A stretch of 64,000 nucleotides of DNA from Dactylonectria macrodidyma (taxonomy: Eukaryota > Ascomycota > Sordariomycetes > Hypocreales > Nectriaceae), in contig JAGMUV010000007.1 of the NCBI GenBank assembly GCA_020744425.1, positions 868,001-932,000 on the forward strand. Direction: 5' to 3'. How positions within the stretch are numbered: position 1 is the stretch's first letter; each line of letters opens with the position of its first letter. The notes below the pieces were generated by a model. It saw only the letters and a list, made by a program, of their open reading frames with translations, was not told the DNA's origin and did no database searches. Below are positions 12,942-24,012 of the stretch, piece after piece. Both the position numbers and the translations under genes were made by a program.

Positions 12942-13787
12942 GTGCTGGCACAACCTCAACCCAGCATTTATTACACCATGGTATCCCACTTCGACGGCAC
13001 CCTTTGGCACGAGGCATCATCTCCCCTAGACGTCGGTTCACCTTCTGCGTCTCCATGCGGTCTCTACCAATCCTCAGCTCTTGCCCGCTACCCTAGCTCG
13101 GGAGGAAGTTCTCAAGCATCCTCCATCCCCGACTCTCCTCTGGGCTTCTATACTCTACCCGACACTCCTCTGGGCTTCTGTGGTCCCCCCGACTCGCCCC
13201 TGGCCTTCTACACCATTCAAGACTCTACCATGAACGATCATACCTATCAGCAGCAGCAAAACTACACTTCTGCTCCTGCAAACTCGAGCGAGGCCAATAC
13301 TCCCCGTGGTGAATCGTGGGTTACCCTATCAGCTCTTATCTTCACTTCAACTCGAGTCCACACTAACGCACTCTCAAGGTCTGCTCCCAACCGCGACTGG
13401 CCTGTCTTCTGTCTCTCGCCTGGTTGCAACGCCCGTCCGTTCAGACGTTGTGCCGATCTCCAGAGGCACTACAGGAACACTCATGCGCCTGAGTCGCAAA
13501 AGGACAGCTACTGGTGTGACTACCCGCGCTGCACTCGCTACCGGGAGCCTTTCCACCGCCGCGATCACTTCCGCGACCACCTGCGAGAGTACCATCGCGA
13601 GGATATCCAGAAGCGTGGCGATACCGTGGACGAGGATTGGCTCGAGAGTCGATATGCCCCGACTACGTGGTGGCGATGCCATCGCTGCCTCGTCCGCGTC
13701 TACATCGCTCGAAGCGGCTACGAGTGCCCCGGTTGCAAGACGTCTTGCGAGCCCAAACGCAAGGAGAAGCGCCGTAGCCGCACTTGA
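12942..13787 (+). CDS. Small C2H2-type zinc-finger protein
   Basis: Probable nuclear DNA-binding protein; target unknown. The model uses exons 12942-13315 and 13379-13787 (260 aa). The 63-nt intron is stop-free and in frame, with a CACTAAC branch site 11 bases before its acceptor, so an unspliced reading gives 281 aa. The N-terminal half is Ser/Pro-rich and holds three degenerate copies of a PDSPLGFYT-like unit. After the intron come a classical finger (Cys-x4-Cys ... His-x4-His in CLSPGCNARPFRR...HYRNTH), a second finger (CDYPRCTRY ... HFRDHLREYH) and a Cys-x2-Cys pair repeated (CHRC, CPGC) that may form a third zinc site. The basic tail KRKEKRRSRT is a likely nuclear localisation signal. 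A second ATG at 12978 (MVSHFDG) is an alternative start. It stands alone after a very long intergenic region. Confidence 0.8.
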   Translation: MLAQPQPSIYYTMVSHFDGTLWHEASSPLDVGSPSASPCGLYQSSALARYPSSGGSSQASSIPDSPLGFYTLPDTPLGFCGPPDSPLAFYTIQDSTMNDHTYQQQQNYTSAPANSSEANTPRGESWVTLSALIFTSTRVHTNALSRSAPNRDWPVFCLSPGCNARPFRRCADLQRHYRNTHAPESQKDSYWCDYPRCTRYREPFHRRDHFRDHLREYHREDIQKRGDTVDEDWLESRYAPTTWWRCHRCLVRVYIARSGYECPGCKTSCEPKRKEKRRSRT

Positions 13788-15519
13788 GAGGGTTCTTAGA
13801 GGCCTTTCTCACATTCAACTACATCTCTCTCTCATCGCCCTTGCTGCCATCGCGGTAGCTGGTGCTACAGCGAGCCTATTACTGGTGCAAGGGATTTGCA
13901 TGCCATTGCTCTGACACACGAGTCTTGCCGTCTCGGGTGGACCTTGTTCCTTGAGGGGTAAGACATGTGGACGAGCTGAACACAATCGGTATTCGCCGTC
14001 CTCCTTGCTGTCCTTCGTCCTGCTGTGCAACGCAGCTTGATAACGAGGCTGCAGCAGCGCGAGGGCCACCTCCTTCACAACCACCTCCACCTCAACTAAG
14101 GCGCGGCAGCGACGGCATCTAGGCTTTTTTTCCACTTTAACCCCCTCCGCGTCTGCCTCACGCCCTTCAACAGCAGCGGAAGCAGGCCCCCTCCCACCCA
14201 TCAGTTCCTTGCGTTATTCAAGCAACCACTGATCCATCCATTCATCACCCCTCGTTTCCCCCTTCCCTCGTTTGATACCACCTCAGCAACTGGCCATTGT
14301 CAACCCTGACAGCAGCAGCCTATCCCTGCATGGCGCTGGCTCTCCCAGCTCTTCCTGCAGCTGCATTCCTGCAAGCTTCTTGGACGCAGATCAGCCGCGA
14401 GGCTGACTCTGAGAGAATTGTTCTAGAAGCGGGGGCGAAGGTTACGGTGGCTGGGGCTGTGCATCTTCCTTCCTCTCTTGGCCGTTCCTCTCAACCCCCC
14501 CTGCTCCCCAGGACCCAGTTTTTGGGGCCGGGGTTGCATTGATCGCTTTCGTCATGCAGCTCGTCGGACTGGCTTGACTGGCTCGGGGGAAGGGTCAGTG
14601 AGATAAGGGTGGGAAGCCGTCACACCTTCTCTTCCTTCTTTTCGGCTTCTGCTTCTTTTCCTTGTTTGGTCATGCGGTCCCTGTGGATCCCGGGGCTTAC
14701 GCTTCTCCTTGCTGTACGGTACCTACGTGGCTATGCTGTGATGACTTACTTTTTACTAGACGGATAGATAGATACCGGGCGTTTGCTTATCTTCCTCTTC
14801 TTCTTCTTGTTGGTTTATTATTTGTGTTATTAAATTTCGTCTTTGTGGGCGCGTAGGTCGTTCGCAGAGACGATGATGTACAATGAGGGGATTTGTGTAC
14901 GGGCAAGGTTTCTCGGCTATAGACAACTCATTACAGACTTACAAATATAAATCTTATAGTATGGAGTATAACCCAGGACTGCGGAATTGAAGACCGACCT
15001 TGGGAGGCATTGTATTACGTACATGGTTTTCTTGATGGAAATTGACTTTGTGACGTGCTTCCATGATCGACACCCGATGAGACATTCCTTCCATCGGCAC
15101 CACAGGCAGCGAGACTAGTACCATGTAAATGCTCTTGTGACCCTGTCCCGTCCCTCCATCAACCGCTCAGCTTGGGTTTTGGTGTGCAGCCAGTCAGCTC
15201 AAGGCGGATTCCATCCCCGACCGATCGCAGGCCAAGCCCAAGACGGCAGAGTCGGAGACCAAAGGCCGGGGATGCATTCCCCAGGCCTAGACGTACGAAT
15301 AGGCGACACAGGGCGACACAGGACGATACAGGTGATACCACCTCACTTAACGCAGCAACTCTGCACGTACCGCTCTGCGCACCAACCTCGCCATCACACC
15401 TTGCTTCAACAGGTTCACGTCGCCCATTGATCCATCACATCGCGCATCACACCGCAATCGCACTCCAAGCCCGTGACCTCATCCTGCCTGCAGTCGTCCA
15501 CCCCTTTCCGCCTGCGCCT
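13788..15519. other. No supported gene; convergent 3' interval
   Basis: This lies between the 3' ends of the C2H2 gene and the minus-strand MNWTEG gene. It holds the presumed 3' UTRs of both, a C/T-rich block at 14100-14350 and an A/T-rich block near 14800-14990. The small frames here (for example 13815-14201 minus, 15172-15735 plus) show no domain and look like chance frames. Confidence 0.5.
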
Positions 15520-17694
15520 TTATTGACCCTCGCAGCATTCCTCAATTGGGTCACCTTCGTAGTCTGGCATTGCGCGGAAATCCGGCCGCCCCTCGCCCCT
15601 GCTCTTCCGTCGCCTTCCCCTGCGCCTCAAGGGTGGCTGCGACTGGACGGGTCCTACGTTGGCAGCGTTGCTGGCCGATGGCAAGCTGGCCAGTCTCCCA
15701 ATGAAGAGGCTAGGTTGGTGGAATCTGATATCTGAGTGGTGCGACTTGGGTGAGCCAGCTCGGGCGGCGGTGGAGTTGCCTGTGTCAGTCGTGTTGGTTG
15801 AAGCTGCGTTGAACGAGGGTTGATCTTCAACCCCGGACCCAATATTCGGGGATGACATGGCCAAAGCTATCGCTGACCCTCGGCCTTGGTAAGAGGTTTG
15901 AGAAGGGCTCTCTCGTGACGCCGATGGTGGCTCTACAACGTCACTAGTAGGGTGAGCCATGGCTATGCATAGGTCATGGGTCGTCTGTCGGTGGGCTTCG
16001 AGGCCTGCTTTGCGACTGATTTCTGCACAGTCTTCGTCCAAGATAAATCTCTTCCAGACTTCTTCCTCGTCTTCTGATGTTATTTCCAAGTTGCTAGTCT
16101 CTTCGAGCTGTCCTTGCTCGTCTTCCACTAATAAGTCCAACAAGTCCTGAACATTGGGGGCCTTAGGCAACTCAGTTTTCGACGGTAGAACCAGGTCATG
16201 ATCAACTTTGGCGGGTCCTTCGCTTTCTTCACAATCGAAACTTTCAACCGAGATACAAGATGTCTCTCCATCTGTCTCGTTAAGATCCGGGCTGTGCTTT
16301 CGTGGAGGTGCGGATTGATACTGTCCAGGATCCTTGGTGGCGGAGTCAATGCTATCAGGTGGGAACATCGGGGTTGGCGAACATGTCAACGGAGGCAGTG
16401 CAACAACATCCTCCGTGGCCAAGTTCCCCCCATTGCTAGTGGTGCATTCACTCGTTGTAACCGATAAGTCTTCCGATCCATCCCAATAGTGGCTAATCCC
16501 AGGGGTTATCGATCTTGTACGAATGTCTTCGTGAGCATCAGGAGCGCCAATGCTGTCATTGTTATTGAGCCAGTCGTTCCAACAAGAATCGTCAGCTGTA
16601 ATGCGGTGAGACTCATTGTCTCGCGTCCCCATCTGGACAACCATGCTTCCATTATCCCCTGGGTCAGGAGAACGTATGTTAAACAAGGAAAGCCTCGTCC
16701 CTCGAGTCGGTTGAGGTTGATGAATTATCGGTGGTGAGGAAGCAACAATGTATTGAGGCTGGTCTGGCCTTCTCTCCCGTTTTCTCTCCATGTCTCTGCG
16801 TGAGAGGCGGTTGCCCTCGTCTGCGGAGCTTGTATTTAGTTTTTGAAACTCGGGACCTAGAGAATCTGTCCCGGAAATGTTTTCGACATCCGACAGGGCC
16901 AGTTGCCGGAATCTAGCACTAGATGATGAACGATCATGCATGTCCCAGATATTCGATTCTTCTTGCTGAGACGCCCACGACTGGAAGGTTGGGAGTGGCC
17001 CAAGATGGCTCTTCGGACTCCTCACAGAATTGCCTGCTCGACTCCAACGAAGTTGCTGGTCGCCAATCATGATATTGATCTCCTGTCCTGCTTCATCCCG
17101 TCTTTGGTTGCCTTTTCTCGTATTCCCATCCTTCTGTGGCCACTCGGATGTTTTCTGTCTCTTCGTCGGTCTCGAATCGCACACTTGGGATGTTGCCCTG
17201 CAGACTCCGACTCCTTGCCGGGAGTAGTCGACCACAATAGGTTTTTGGAAATTAATACCCGTCCAGTCGTTCTTCCCTAAGAGCTTTCGTCGTTTCAATT
17301 CAATATCGATGTCGGAGTTTCCCTGCTTCGATGATGGTTCTCCCTGTTGGTGAACTGCATCAAGCCTCGCTTCTCGGAGTCCAGAACTAGTAGACTCGCT
17401 GCCGATGCTAGCAGGCATGTCTCGATATCCATCTCGTACGCTAACCAACGAGCGTTTTCGGGATATTATTTGTTTCTGTCTAGTCGAAGATGGTGAGGGC
17501 TGCTGCTGGTCTTGGGCGTGTGGGCCATGTGGAATATAGTCGGGGATAAAGGAAGATGCGCAGGGACTCCTTCGTGTGGTTGCCTCATGTTTGCGAGCAC
17601 GCGCCTTTGCAAAGTATTGCTTTTGACGGGCGGCATCTTTGTCCCAGCCCTTGCGACGGGAATGACGAGCGAGAGCGCCTTCGGTCCAGTTCAT
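15520..17694 (-). CDS. Uncharacterised disordered fungal protein with MNWTEG N-terminus
   Basis: Single-exon frame of 724 aa. I take the ATG at 17694 rather than an in-frame ATG 51 bases upstream because the MNWTEGALARHSR...QKQYFAKARAR start resembles a conserved N-terminal signature shared by uncharacterised ascomycete proteins (recalled, not searched). The first 35 residues are basic and probably helical. The rest is Ser/Asp/Glu/Gln-rich and largely disordered, with a KRKSL-type basic patch, an acidic stretch (LLDLLVEDEQGQLEE..., SEDEEEVWKRFI) about two thirds along, and a basic RRRGRRRKSRGEGR patch close to the C-terminus. The patches suggest a nuclear protein. No enzyme motif is seen and no function is proposed. 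It diverges from the downstream coiled-coil gene. Confidence 0.75.
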   Translation of the reverse strand: MNWTEGALARHSRRKGWDKDAARQKQYFAKARARKHEATTRRSPCASSFIPDYIPHGPHAQDQQQPSPSSTRQKQIISRKRSLVSVRDGYRDMPASIGSESTSSGLREARLDAVHQQGEPSSKQGNSDIDIELKRRKLLGKNDWTGINFQKPIVVDYSRQGVGVCRATSQVCDSRPTKRQKTSEWPQKDGNTRKGNQRRDEAGQEINIMIGDQQLRWSRAGNSVRSPKSHLGPLPTFQSWASQQEESNIWDMHDRSSSSARFRQLALSDVENISGTDSLGPEFQKLNTSSADEGNRLSRRDMERKRERRPDQPQYIVASSPPIIHQPQPTRGTRLSLFNIRSPDPGDNGSMVVQMGTRDNESHRITADDSCWNDWLNNNDSIGAPDAHEDIRTRSITPGISHYWDGSEDLSVTTSECTTSNGGNLATEDVVALPPLTCSPTPMFPPDSIDSATKDPGQYQSAPPRKHSPDLNETDGETSCISVESFDCEESEGPAKVDHDLVLPSKTELPKAPNVQDLLDLLVEDEQGQLEETSNLEITSEDEEEVWKRFILDEDCAEISRKAGLEAHRQTTHDLCIAMAHPTSDVVEPPSASRESPSQTSYQGRGSAIALAMSSPNIGSGVEDQPSFNAASTNTTDTGNSTAARAGSPKSHHSDIRFHQPSLFIGRLASLPSASNAANVGPVQSQPPLRRRGRRRKSRGEGRPDFRAMPDYEGDPIEECCEGQ

Positions 17695-18566
17695 TTGTGA
17701 GGGTGATGTGGTTTTGATGATGATGCAGTGCAGTGCAATATACACAATGTAGCAGTGACGAGGAAGGGAGAAGGAACAAGGAACAAGAAAGAAGCGATCT
17801 GTGTTGCGAGGAGAAGCAACAAGAAGCGAGGACCAACTGAGTGACGAGAGGCAACACCTGCCTCAAAAGCAATAGCTCATTAAGGTAGGTGGTCGGCAGC
17901 TGTCTCCAGCTGTCATGGCCATCGCCTACCAGGCAACGTTACACAACGACTTACAGTTGAGACGTGCAGCCTGGGTAGAGGCGCTATAGAGGCTACCAAA
18001 CCTTGGCCTGCAAATATTGGAATTATATACTTACCAAAGGTATTATTAGTCTCGCCTACATTAGTTTCGCCTATTTTTGGACTTTGTCGTGCAATGCACC
18101 AGCCCAGTCCTCATTACTGGTGGAAGCATGTGACGGAGTGTTGTGGAGCAGAACCCGATGCAGAGACATGAGTTTATATAAGTCGCTGTGGGTGAACGAG
18201 ATACAGACAACTGCCGGATGCGGACACCCAGTACCGCCTTCAGAGCAAGATAAAATAGAAACATTTCATTAAACCTGAAAACAGACTTGTCCACTTTTCT
18301 AACAGAATGTTCAAGTAATTGAACGCCCTTTAGCAGCATTGCTGGTGAGACGAGACTTTCGCATTGGGATGTACAGTGAAGACATGCATTGCTCGCACCT
18401 CACACTGTGCTGCACAGGCCAGCTAAGCTTCAGCCTGGTGACGGAGCTTCCCAATCGCCAAGCCACCATCCAACACCCTCAACTTAGTGACACATCTCGA
18501 ATTCGACCCGAAGGTGCATCTTCCTCCAGACACTTTTCCAGCGGCATTCTCCGAACCTATATCGCC
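17695..18566. promoter_or_regulatory. Divergent upstream region
   Basis: An 870-bp interval between two divergent starts (MNWTEG gene and coiled-coil gene). It is A/T-richer around 17990-18310. No coding frame or clear element is recognised, and promoter content is inferred from orientation. Confidence 0.45.
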
Positions 18567-20377
18567 ATGGCGGACGCAGAGGAAAAGGCCCGGCAGGAGA
18601 AGATCGCGGCCGCAAAGAAGCGTGTTTGTCATCCCTTGCCCCTCATTCCGTATCACGAGCTAAACCATGCGCATCACAGGTCGAGCAGATGAAGAAGAAT
18701 AAGAAGAAGGGCACCGCATCCAAGAAAGCCAAGCCAGAGGCCACAGAGACCCCAGCAGTCGAACCTGTCGAAGAAGCCACCGAAGCCCCTCCGAGCGACG
18801 AGAAAGCAGTTGAGGATGCTCCTGAAGAGGAACTCGAGGACTCCGCCGTTAAGGAGCCCGACTCTCTTCCCGAGGAGCCTTCCAAAGACGATTCCGAGGA
18901 ACAGTCGCCAACAGCCACCCCGTCTCTAGCACAGCAATCGAAGCTTAGGTCTACATCGTTCCGCGTCGGCTCTAGTCCTAGCGGCGGCGCGCCGTCTCCC
19001 GTGCCATTCAGCCCAGATGGTGATACTGCACCGGAAATCTACAGAAAACATGTCGCCAGGATCGACGACCTTGAGAAGGAGAACAAGCGCCTAACAAAAG
19101 AAGCCTCGGACTCTGAAAAGAGATGGCAGAAAGCCGAAGAGGAATTGGCTGACCTGCGGGATGGTGATAGCGATGATGCCGCCGATAAGGGTGAGAGTGC
19201 TGGCCAGTTGGACAAACTCGTAAGAATCCGCGTGGTGTTCGACGCGCGTTTGACTGACTAACATCCATCCCAGAAGGCTGAGATCGCCTCCCTTCAGCGA
19301 CAGAATACACAGCTTCAGCAACAAGTATCGCGGGGCTCGGGCCATGGACACGGTCACCGGCCCTCCCTCTCCGTGCCTGCGCCGCCGGCAGAGTTGAGAG
19401 CCGAGCTTGCTTCTAAATCGGCGACAATCGAATCCATGGAAATCGAGATCTCAAAGCTCAAGGCGCGTGCCGAGCGTCAGGCTAGCGGATCATCATCGGA
19501 GAAGGAACAAATCACGGCCCTGGAAGATAAGGTAGCGCGTGCGGAGACCGCGGCCGGCAAGGCGCAACGAGAACTCCAAGATCTGAAGCGCAACCTCGAT
19601 CGGACGGCTGAGAAGGCCGTGCGGGAGGGCAGCGAACGGACAAGTGCTGAGACCAAGGTCAAGTCACTAGAGCACGAGCTTGAGACCGCCCAAAGCGCTC
19701 AAGCTGAGCTCGAAAAGAAGGTTGAGGCGTTGGAAAAGAAGGCATCGACTCTGACAACACTGCACAAGGAGCAAGATTCACGGCTCCAGGCGCTGAAGAG
19801 GGAGAAAGAAAAGGCGGAACGGGATGTCACAGAATTGAAATCCAACGTGGAGAGGCTTGAGAGCGAAAATACAAAGCTCAAAAGTCGCAAGTCGACAGAT
19901 GGAGGTGGCGGCCTGGACGACGAAGGAGTGGACGAACTTGAGGACGAAGAGCGCCTTCGACTCAAAAAGAAGATCCGGGCTCTCGAGGCCGACATACATG
20001 AGCTTCGAAGTGGACAATGGATTGGCAAGCGGCGGGAGATGGAGGCCACCACTCCCGGTTTCCAGGACGTCGACCTGTCCAGTGGATTCGGCACCTCACC
20101 TGCTAGGCGCAAGTCGACTGCTGGAGGCATTGGTGAATTCATCACGAGCGGGCTCAACGCCCTCGCCGGAGGCGGCGATGATGAGTTCCTTGACGATGAC
20201 GACATGGACTTTGATGAGGATGCGTTCCGTCAGGCTCAAGAGGAAGAATCAAAGAAGCGAATTGAACGGATCAAAGAGATCAAGCGATCACTCAAGCACT
20301 GGGAAGGATGGAGGCTGGACATTGTGGAGCACCGCAGGGGTGGCGCGGAGGGGGTGGGAGAGATTTTCGATGTGTAA
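18567..20377 (+). CDS. Long coiled-coil protein (golgin-like or 'M protein repeat' type)
   Basis: Exons 18567-18623, 18680-19219 and 19274-20377 give 566 aa. A basic start (MADAEEKARQEKIAAAKKR...QMKKNKKKG) is followed by an acidic Glu/Pro/Ala-rich disordered region (about residues 35-110), a short Ser/Gly/Pro segment, then long heptad-rich coiled coil from about 150 to 430 broken by a His/Gly-rich linker. The C-terminal part holds an acidic cluster (FLDDDDMDFDEDAF) and a conserved-looking closing block (IKRSLKHWEGWRLDIVEHRRGG...GEIFDV). The architecture resembles fungal coiled-coil proteins annotated as M-protein-repeat or golgin-type tethers, but I see no GRIP or GRAB domain that would settle this. 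The structural or tethering role is inferred from coiled-coil content alone. Confidence 0.82.
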
Positions 20378-21010
20378 GATCAGGAACTCTGGCACAGACG
20401 CATGTGTAAAGATACCATAGTGACAACTTGGGTCAGGTAGGGGGGGTGTACAACATAATACAGGAGCAAGTGCGTGACAATGATTCAATCTGATGATGGC
20501 TAAGTTGGTTTGACAACATTGTTGATTGTGACTCCATATTGATTTAGCTAATGCTCAAATATTGGTTTCACTGATGCAGGGCGTCAACGATGACTGGCAG
20601 CACTCAATCAAGTCTTACTTATAAGCAACAGTTTGATTTCGCTACTCGCGAGCCGATGAACAACCTCCTTTCCTTGAAATAGACGTCGGAGGCGGAGTTT
20701 TGTTCCGATATTTCTGCAGATACGCCGGATGAACAGGCCGAAGCTAGCACCGATTGCGTCTTAAGAACATGCGAATACGAAACTTGATGTGGTGTGACTG
20801 GCATGCTCCCAAGCCTCATAGAATGTGAGTCAGTGAAAGAGTCATCACAAACGCATCGAGGGCATTCGTCAGGTATATATATACTTCTAAAGTGGCGTTT
20901 TGCGGGTCTCCATCATACCATGCTCGCCAACCATTACCCCATATCCCTCTGGTATGACCGTCTTCCCGCGAGGTGTTAACGGAACGAGCTGACCAATGAA
21001 GTGAAACAAG
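20378..21010. other. Short intergenic interval, no gene seen
   Basis: This is the 3' UTR of the coiled-coil gene plus the upstream region of the acetyltransferase gene. TATATATAC at 20874-20882, about 130 bases before the ATG at 21011, is a possible TATA element. No domain is seen in any frame. Confidence 0.45.
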
Positions 21011-21589
21011 ATGACTTCCGTCGCTTCGGAGCTCCGAAAACGAACCTGGACCAAGGGCGCGTACTTCATTTCCACAGACGCGTCCTTGGTCCCAGTGCCT
21101 CAGCTCAATGATATGTTCGACTCTGAACAGTTCTACTGGGGCAAGGCCTTGCCGGATGACGCCATGAGGGAGATGCTGGATAACTCTCTGGTCTTTGGCC
21201 TCTACGAGCGGGACGTGGAAGCCGGGGATACGGTGACCTCTTCGGCAGCCAGAGACAGCCCAGACAAGTCGGCATTGACTTTCCTCGGCCTCGCGCGCTG
21301 CGTCACGGACTTTACAACTTTGATCTACTTGACAGATGTTTGGGTCGGCTCCGAGACCCGGGGCAAAGGTCTCGGCAAGTGGCTTATCAAATGCGTCCAG
21401 GAAGTCGTCAATGAACAGCCCCATCTAAGAAGAAGCATGCTATTCACAGGTGACTGGGAGCGGTCGGTGCCGTTCTACAGGGAGTTGATGGGCATGGAGG
21501 TGGTGAAATTCCGACAGGGTGAGGGACTTGCCATGATGGAAAAGAGAGGGCCTGGCCATCCTCGCTTTGTGAAGGAGGAAAGTGGTTAG
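21011..21589 (+). CDS. GNAT-family N-acetyltransferase
   Basis: Single-exon 192-aa protein predicted to transfer an acetyl group from acetyl-CoA to an amine; substrate unknown. The core GNAT features are visible in order: a beta strand region (LTFLGLARCVTDF), the strand VWVGSETRG, the acetyl-CoA pyrophosphate-binding loop R-G-K-G-L-G at residues 117-122 followed by helix KWLIKCVQEVV, and a C-terminal strand-helix FTGDWERSVPFYRELMG, where the F-Y pair is typical of the family. Size fits a stand-alone single-domain member. No targeting signal is evident, so a cytosolic enzyme is most likely. The plus-strand neighbour upstream is unrelated, so context does not indicate a substrate. Confidence 0.88.
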   Translation: MTSVASELRKRTWTKGAYFISTDASLVPVPQLNDMFDSEQFYWGKALPDDAMREMLDNSLVFGLYERDVEAGDTVTSSAARDSPDKSALTFLGLARCVTDFTTLIYLTDVWVGSETRGKGLGKWLIKCVQEVVNEQPHLRRSMLFTGDWERSVPFYRELMGMEVVKFRQGEGLAMMEKRGPGHPRFVKEESG

Positions 21590-24012
21590 AAACAGCAGTT
21601 TTCACCTGGGATAGTATCCATCCTTTCTCCATACATAGCAAGCTGGTAGCTGAGTGTTGCATAAATTAACAGGCGACGTTTTCGAAGACCTTTAGAGAAG
21701 GAGGTATTTGTCAAGAGCAAGGGCCTTCTCCAGCTCGACTCAACCCTAGTAATTACCAGCACGGCTCAAAGGGAAGTCCAATCCATTACCTCGGATATGT
21801 TTGAGACAACAGGCCACCACGGAGTCGCATCCGTACGTGACAGCCGTAACCGCTGGGGAAGCAACCCCCAAAATGCGTCCCAACAACTTAAGTAAAGATC
21901 AATTTCCCAAATTGATCGTTTTTCCCCTCACGCCGCGGCGGAAAAAGACTTCATTCGAGGGGGAGCGCGAGGGACTTGGGTCGCGAAATGCCCCGATCAC
22001 GGCGCGGGAAGCGGGGCCATGCCCGGAGATCCGAGACGGGCGACGGAGATTCGGGAGGAGCCGAGCTGGAGCGACCGGATTAGCGCATTTTTTTGCACCT
22101 CGGGGGCGGTGTGCAGTGGGGGCAGGATCGGGACATCCGGGCGAGTTCACTGCCGGTGGGGGGGTAGGGAGGAAAGCCATGTTCGCCTGGTTGCGTATGT
22201 CGTGTGTCGTGTGTCGTGTGAGACAGACCTGCCGTGCAGATCAATCATGCTGGTTTGGTGTTGTTGATGCCATTGCCCGTTTTGGGAATTAAAGCCAACT
22301 CCACCAGTTCACCAGATGCCTCATCTCGCTCACCACTTCTGCCTCCGTGCTCATGACGTCCTTCGCCCTTCGGTCATGACACCGCCGAGCCCACGCGGAG
22401 CCCGAGCCTCCCCCCAAGCCAATGCCCGCCTTGCCGCCGCAATTCGTCGTCACCCCCACAAAGCGCGACATCGAGCATGACGCTAGCGATACCCGTTGCG
22501 CCTGCTTCTTGCATGCAGGTGCTGACTGACGGATGCGACTCATGGAACGCGCCATGACAGCCGTCCTCAGGTACCGCTCGGTCAGGTCCCGAAGCTCAGG
22601 TTTTGTACAGACCTTCCTGGCTCGGAAAGCCTGGAATTCGTTGGGGAGAGGGGGTCAAGGATCAATGGGCAGGGGTTTGGGATGGATGATTTACCCGCCA
22701 GTAGGCTATATGCCCAAGGGTTGCCCGTCGAAATCGACAACGAAGCCACCACCTGATTCTCCTCCTGATCCGCGTCCTCATCAGCAGGGAAATCAGCACA
22801 CGATGCGCTTCAATTCATGACAAGACCGTAAACGTCACTCCATAGCTGTAGCAACCCTAGACACTGGCACCTTGGCCCACCAGTCTGCCTTAGTACCATA
22901 GACCTCTTGAGCAAAAAAAAAGAAAGAAAAAAAAAAGAGGCCAGCCACGAGAAATTTTGTGCTCGCTTTGAAGCCCTGGTTGCCGGGCTCGGCGTGCCAT
23001 GCGAAAGGGCGGACCAGGTTCCCCAGGGACTAAAGAAAACGGCCGTGATTCCCACTCGACGTCCGTTGTCGGATCCTCAAGGCCCTTTTTCCTGCCCTTG
23101 AATCTGCTCTCGTCCGAGGTTTTGGAACAACAAACCCTCAAGTTTTTCGCATACAAACCGCTCGTGTTCACGCATCGGATCCCGGATATTCGAAAGCCAC
23201 CACGAAAGAAGTTGTAAGTTGGCTTGAGCCGCAAACCCAGTTCCGCCTGCTTCCACACCGATTCCCGATCCTGCGGACGCTCCCAGTCGATCAAGCAAGC
23301 GTCAGCCACCAGCGATGTTTGGGGAGGATCGCTTTGCAGCCTCCACCCGCATCCCGTCTTTCGCCATGCGATGTGTCGCCTCGCCGACCCAACCTCCAAT
23401 CTTCTGCTCTGGCCGCCTTGGCCCTTCCCCGACTCGTGACATATGCAGCAGCTGACGCAGTGCAACAGTGGAAGAACGGAAAACGAACGAATTCCCAGCC
23501 TTGCTTCTTAGTCGGACCCTAAAAAAAAGCGGCGACTCGGCCAGGTTCATCGCATCAAATCCACCCCGTTTCATTGGGGGAGCGCGCGCTTTATTTGTCG
23601 CATCGTCGTCTCGGTCGCCTTCCGTAGACCCCAACCCATCGTTCCGCTCCAGCATTCACCCAGCAAGGAAAGAGACGTCCGCGCTCTTGCTCGAGTTACC
23701 GGCGACTTCCTCGGTCCATCGAACCTTGCTCAACACCCCTCCCCCTCACTGCTCCGACTGCCCGTCCCCCACCCCGCAGCCACGTCCACGGTCCCGCCTG
23801 CCGTTGCAACGCGCCTTTCCCCGTTCGCCAATCCCACTCACAGGCTCCTTCCTGCTGCCACGGCTGCTGTCCACGGCTCCTCAGGCTCTCAGGCTTCCAC
23901 GATTCCACGCTTCCACTCTTAGCCCCCGATCCCGAACGGACCTTTGCGGACCCTTTCCGAAGGTCCCTTTATATTAGTTTTCGTCCCGCGTCCTCTCTTC
24001 CTCTCGCCCATC
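21590..24012. other. 2.4-kb interval upstream of isocitrate dehydrogenase, no gene seen
   Basis: GC-rich at 21950-22450 and strongly C/T-rich at 23560-23960. An A-rich run occupies 22911-22940. Frames such as 21801-22292 (plus) and 22890-23465 (minus) show no domain. The C/T-rich block directly before 24013 is the likely promoter and leader of the strongly coding IDP gene; an A/T patch, TTTATATTAG, lies at 23968-23977. Confidence 0.5.

Noticed and set aside
22890..23465. 191-codon minus-strand frame upstream of isocitrate dehydrogenase
   Set aside because: It ends in a run of Phe from a homopolymer tract and shows no domain.
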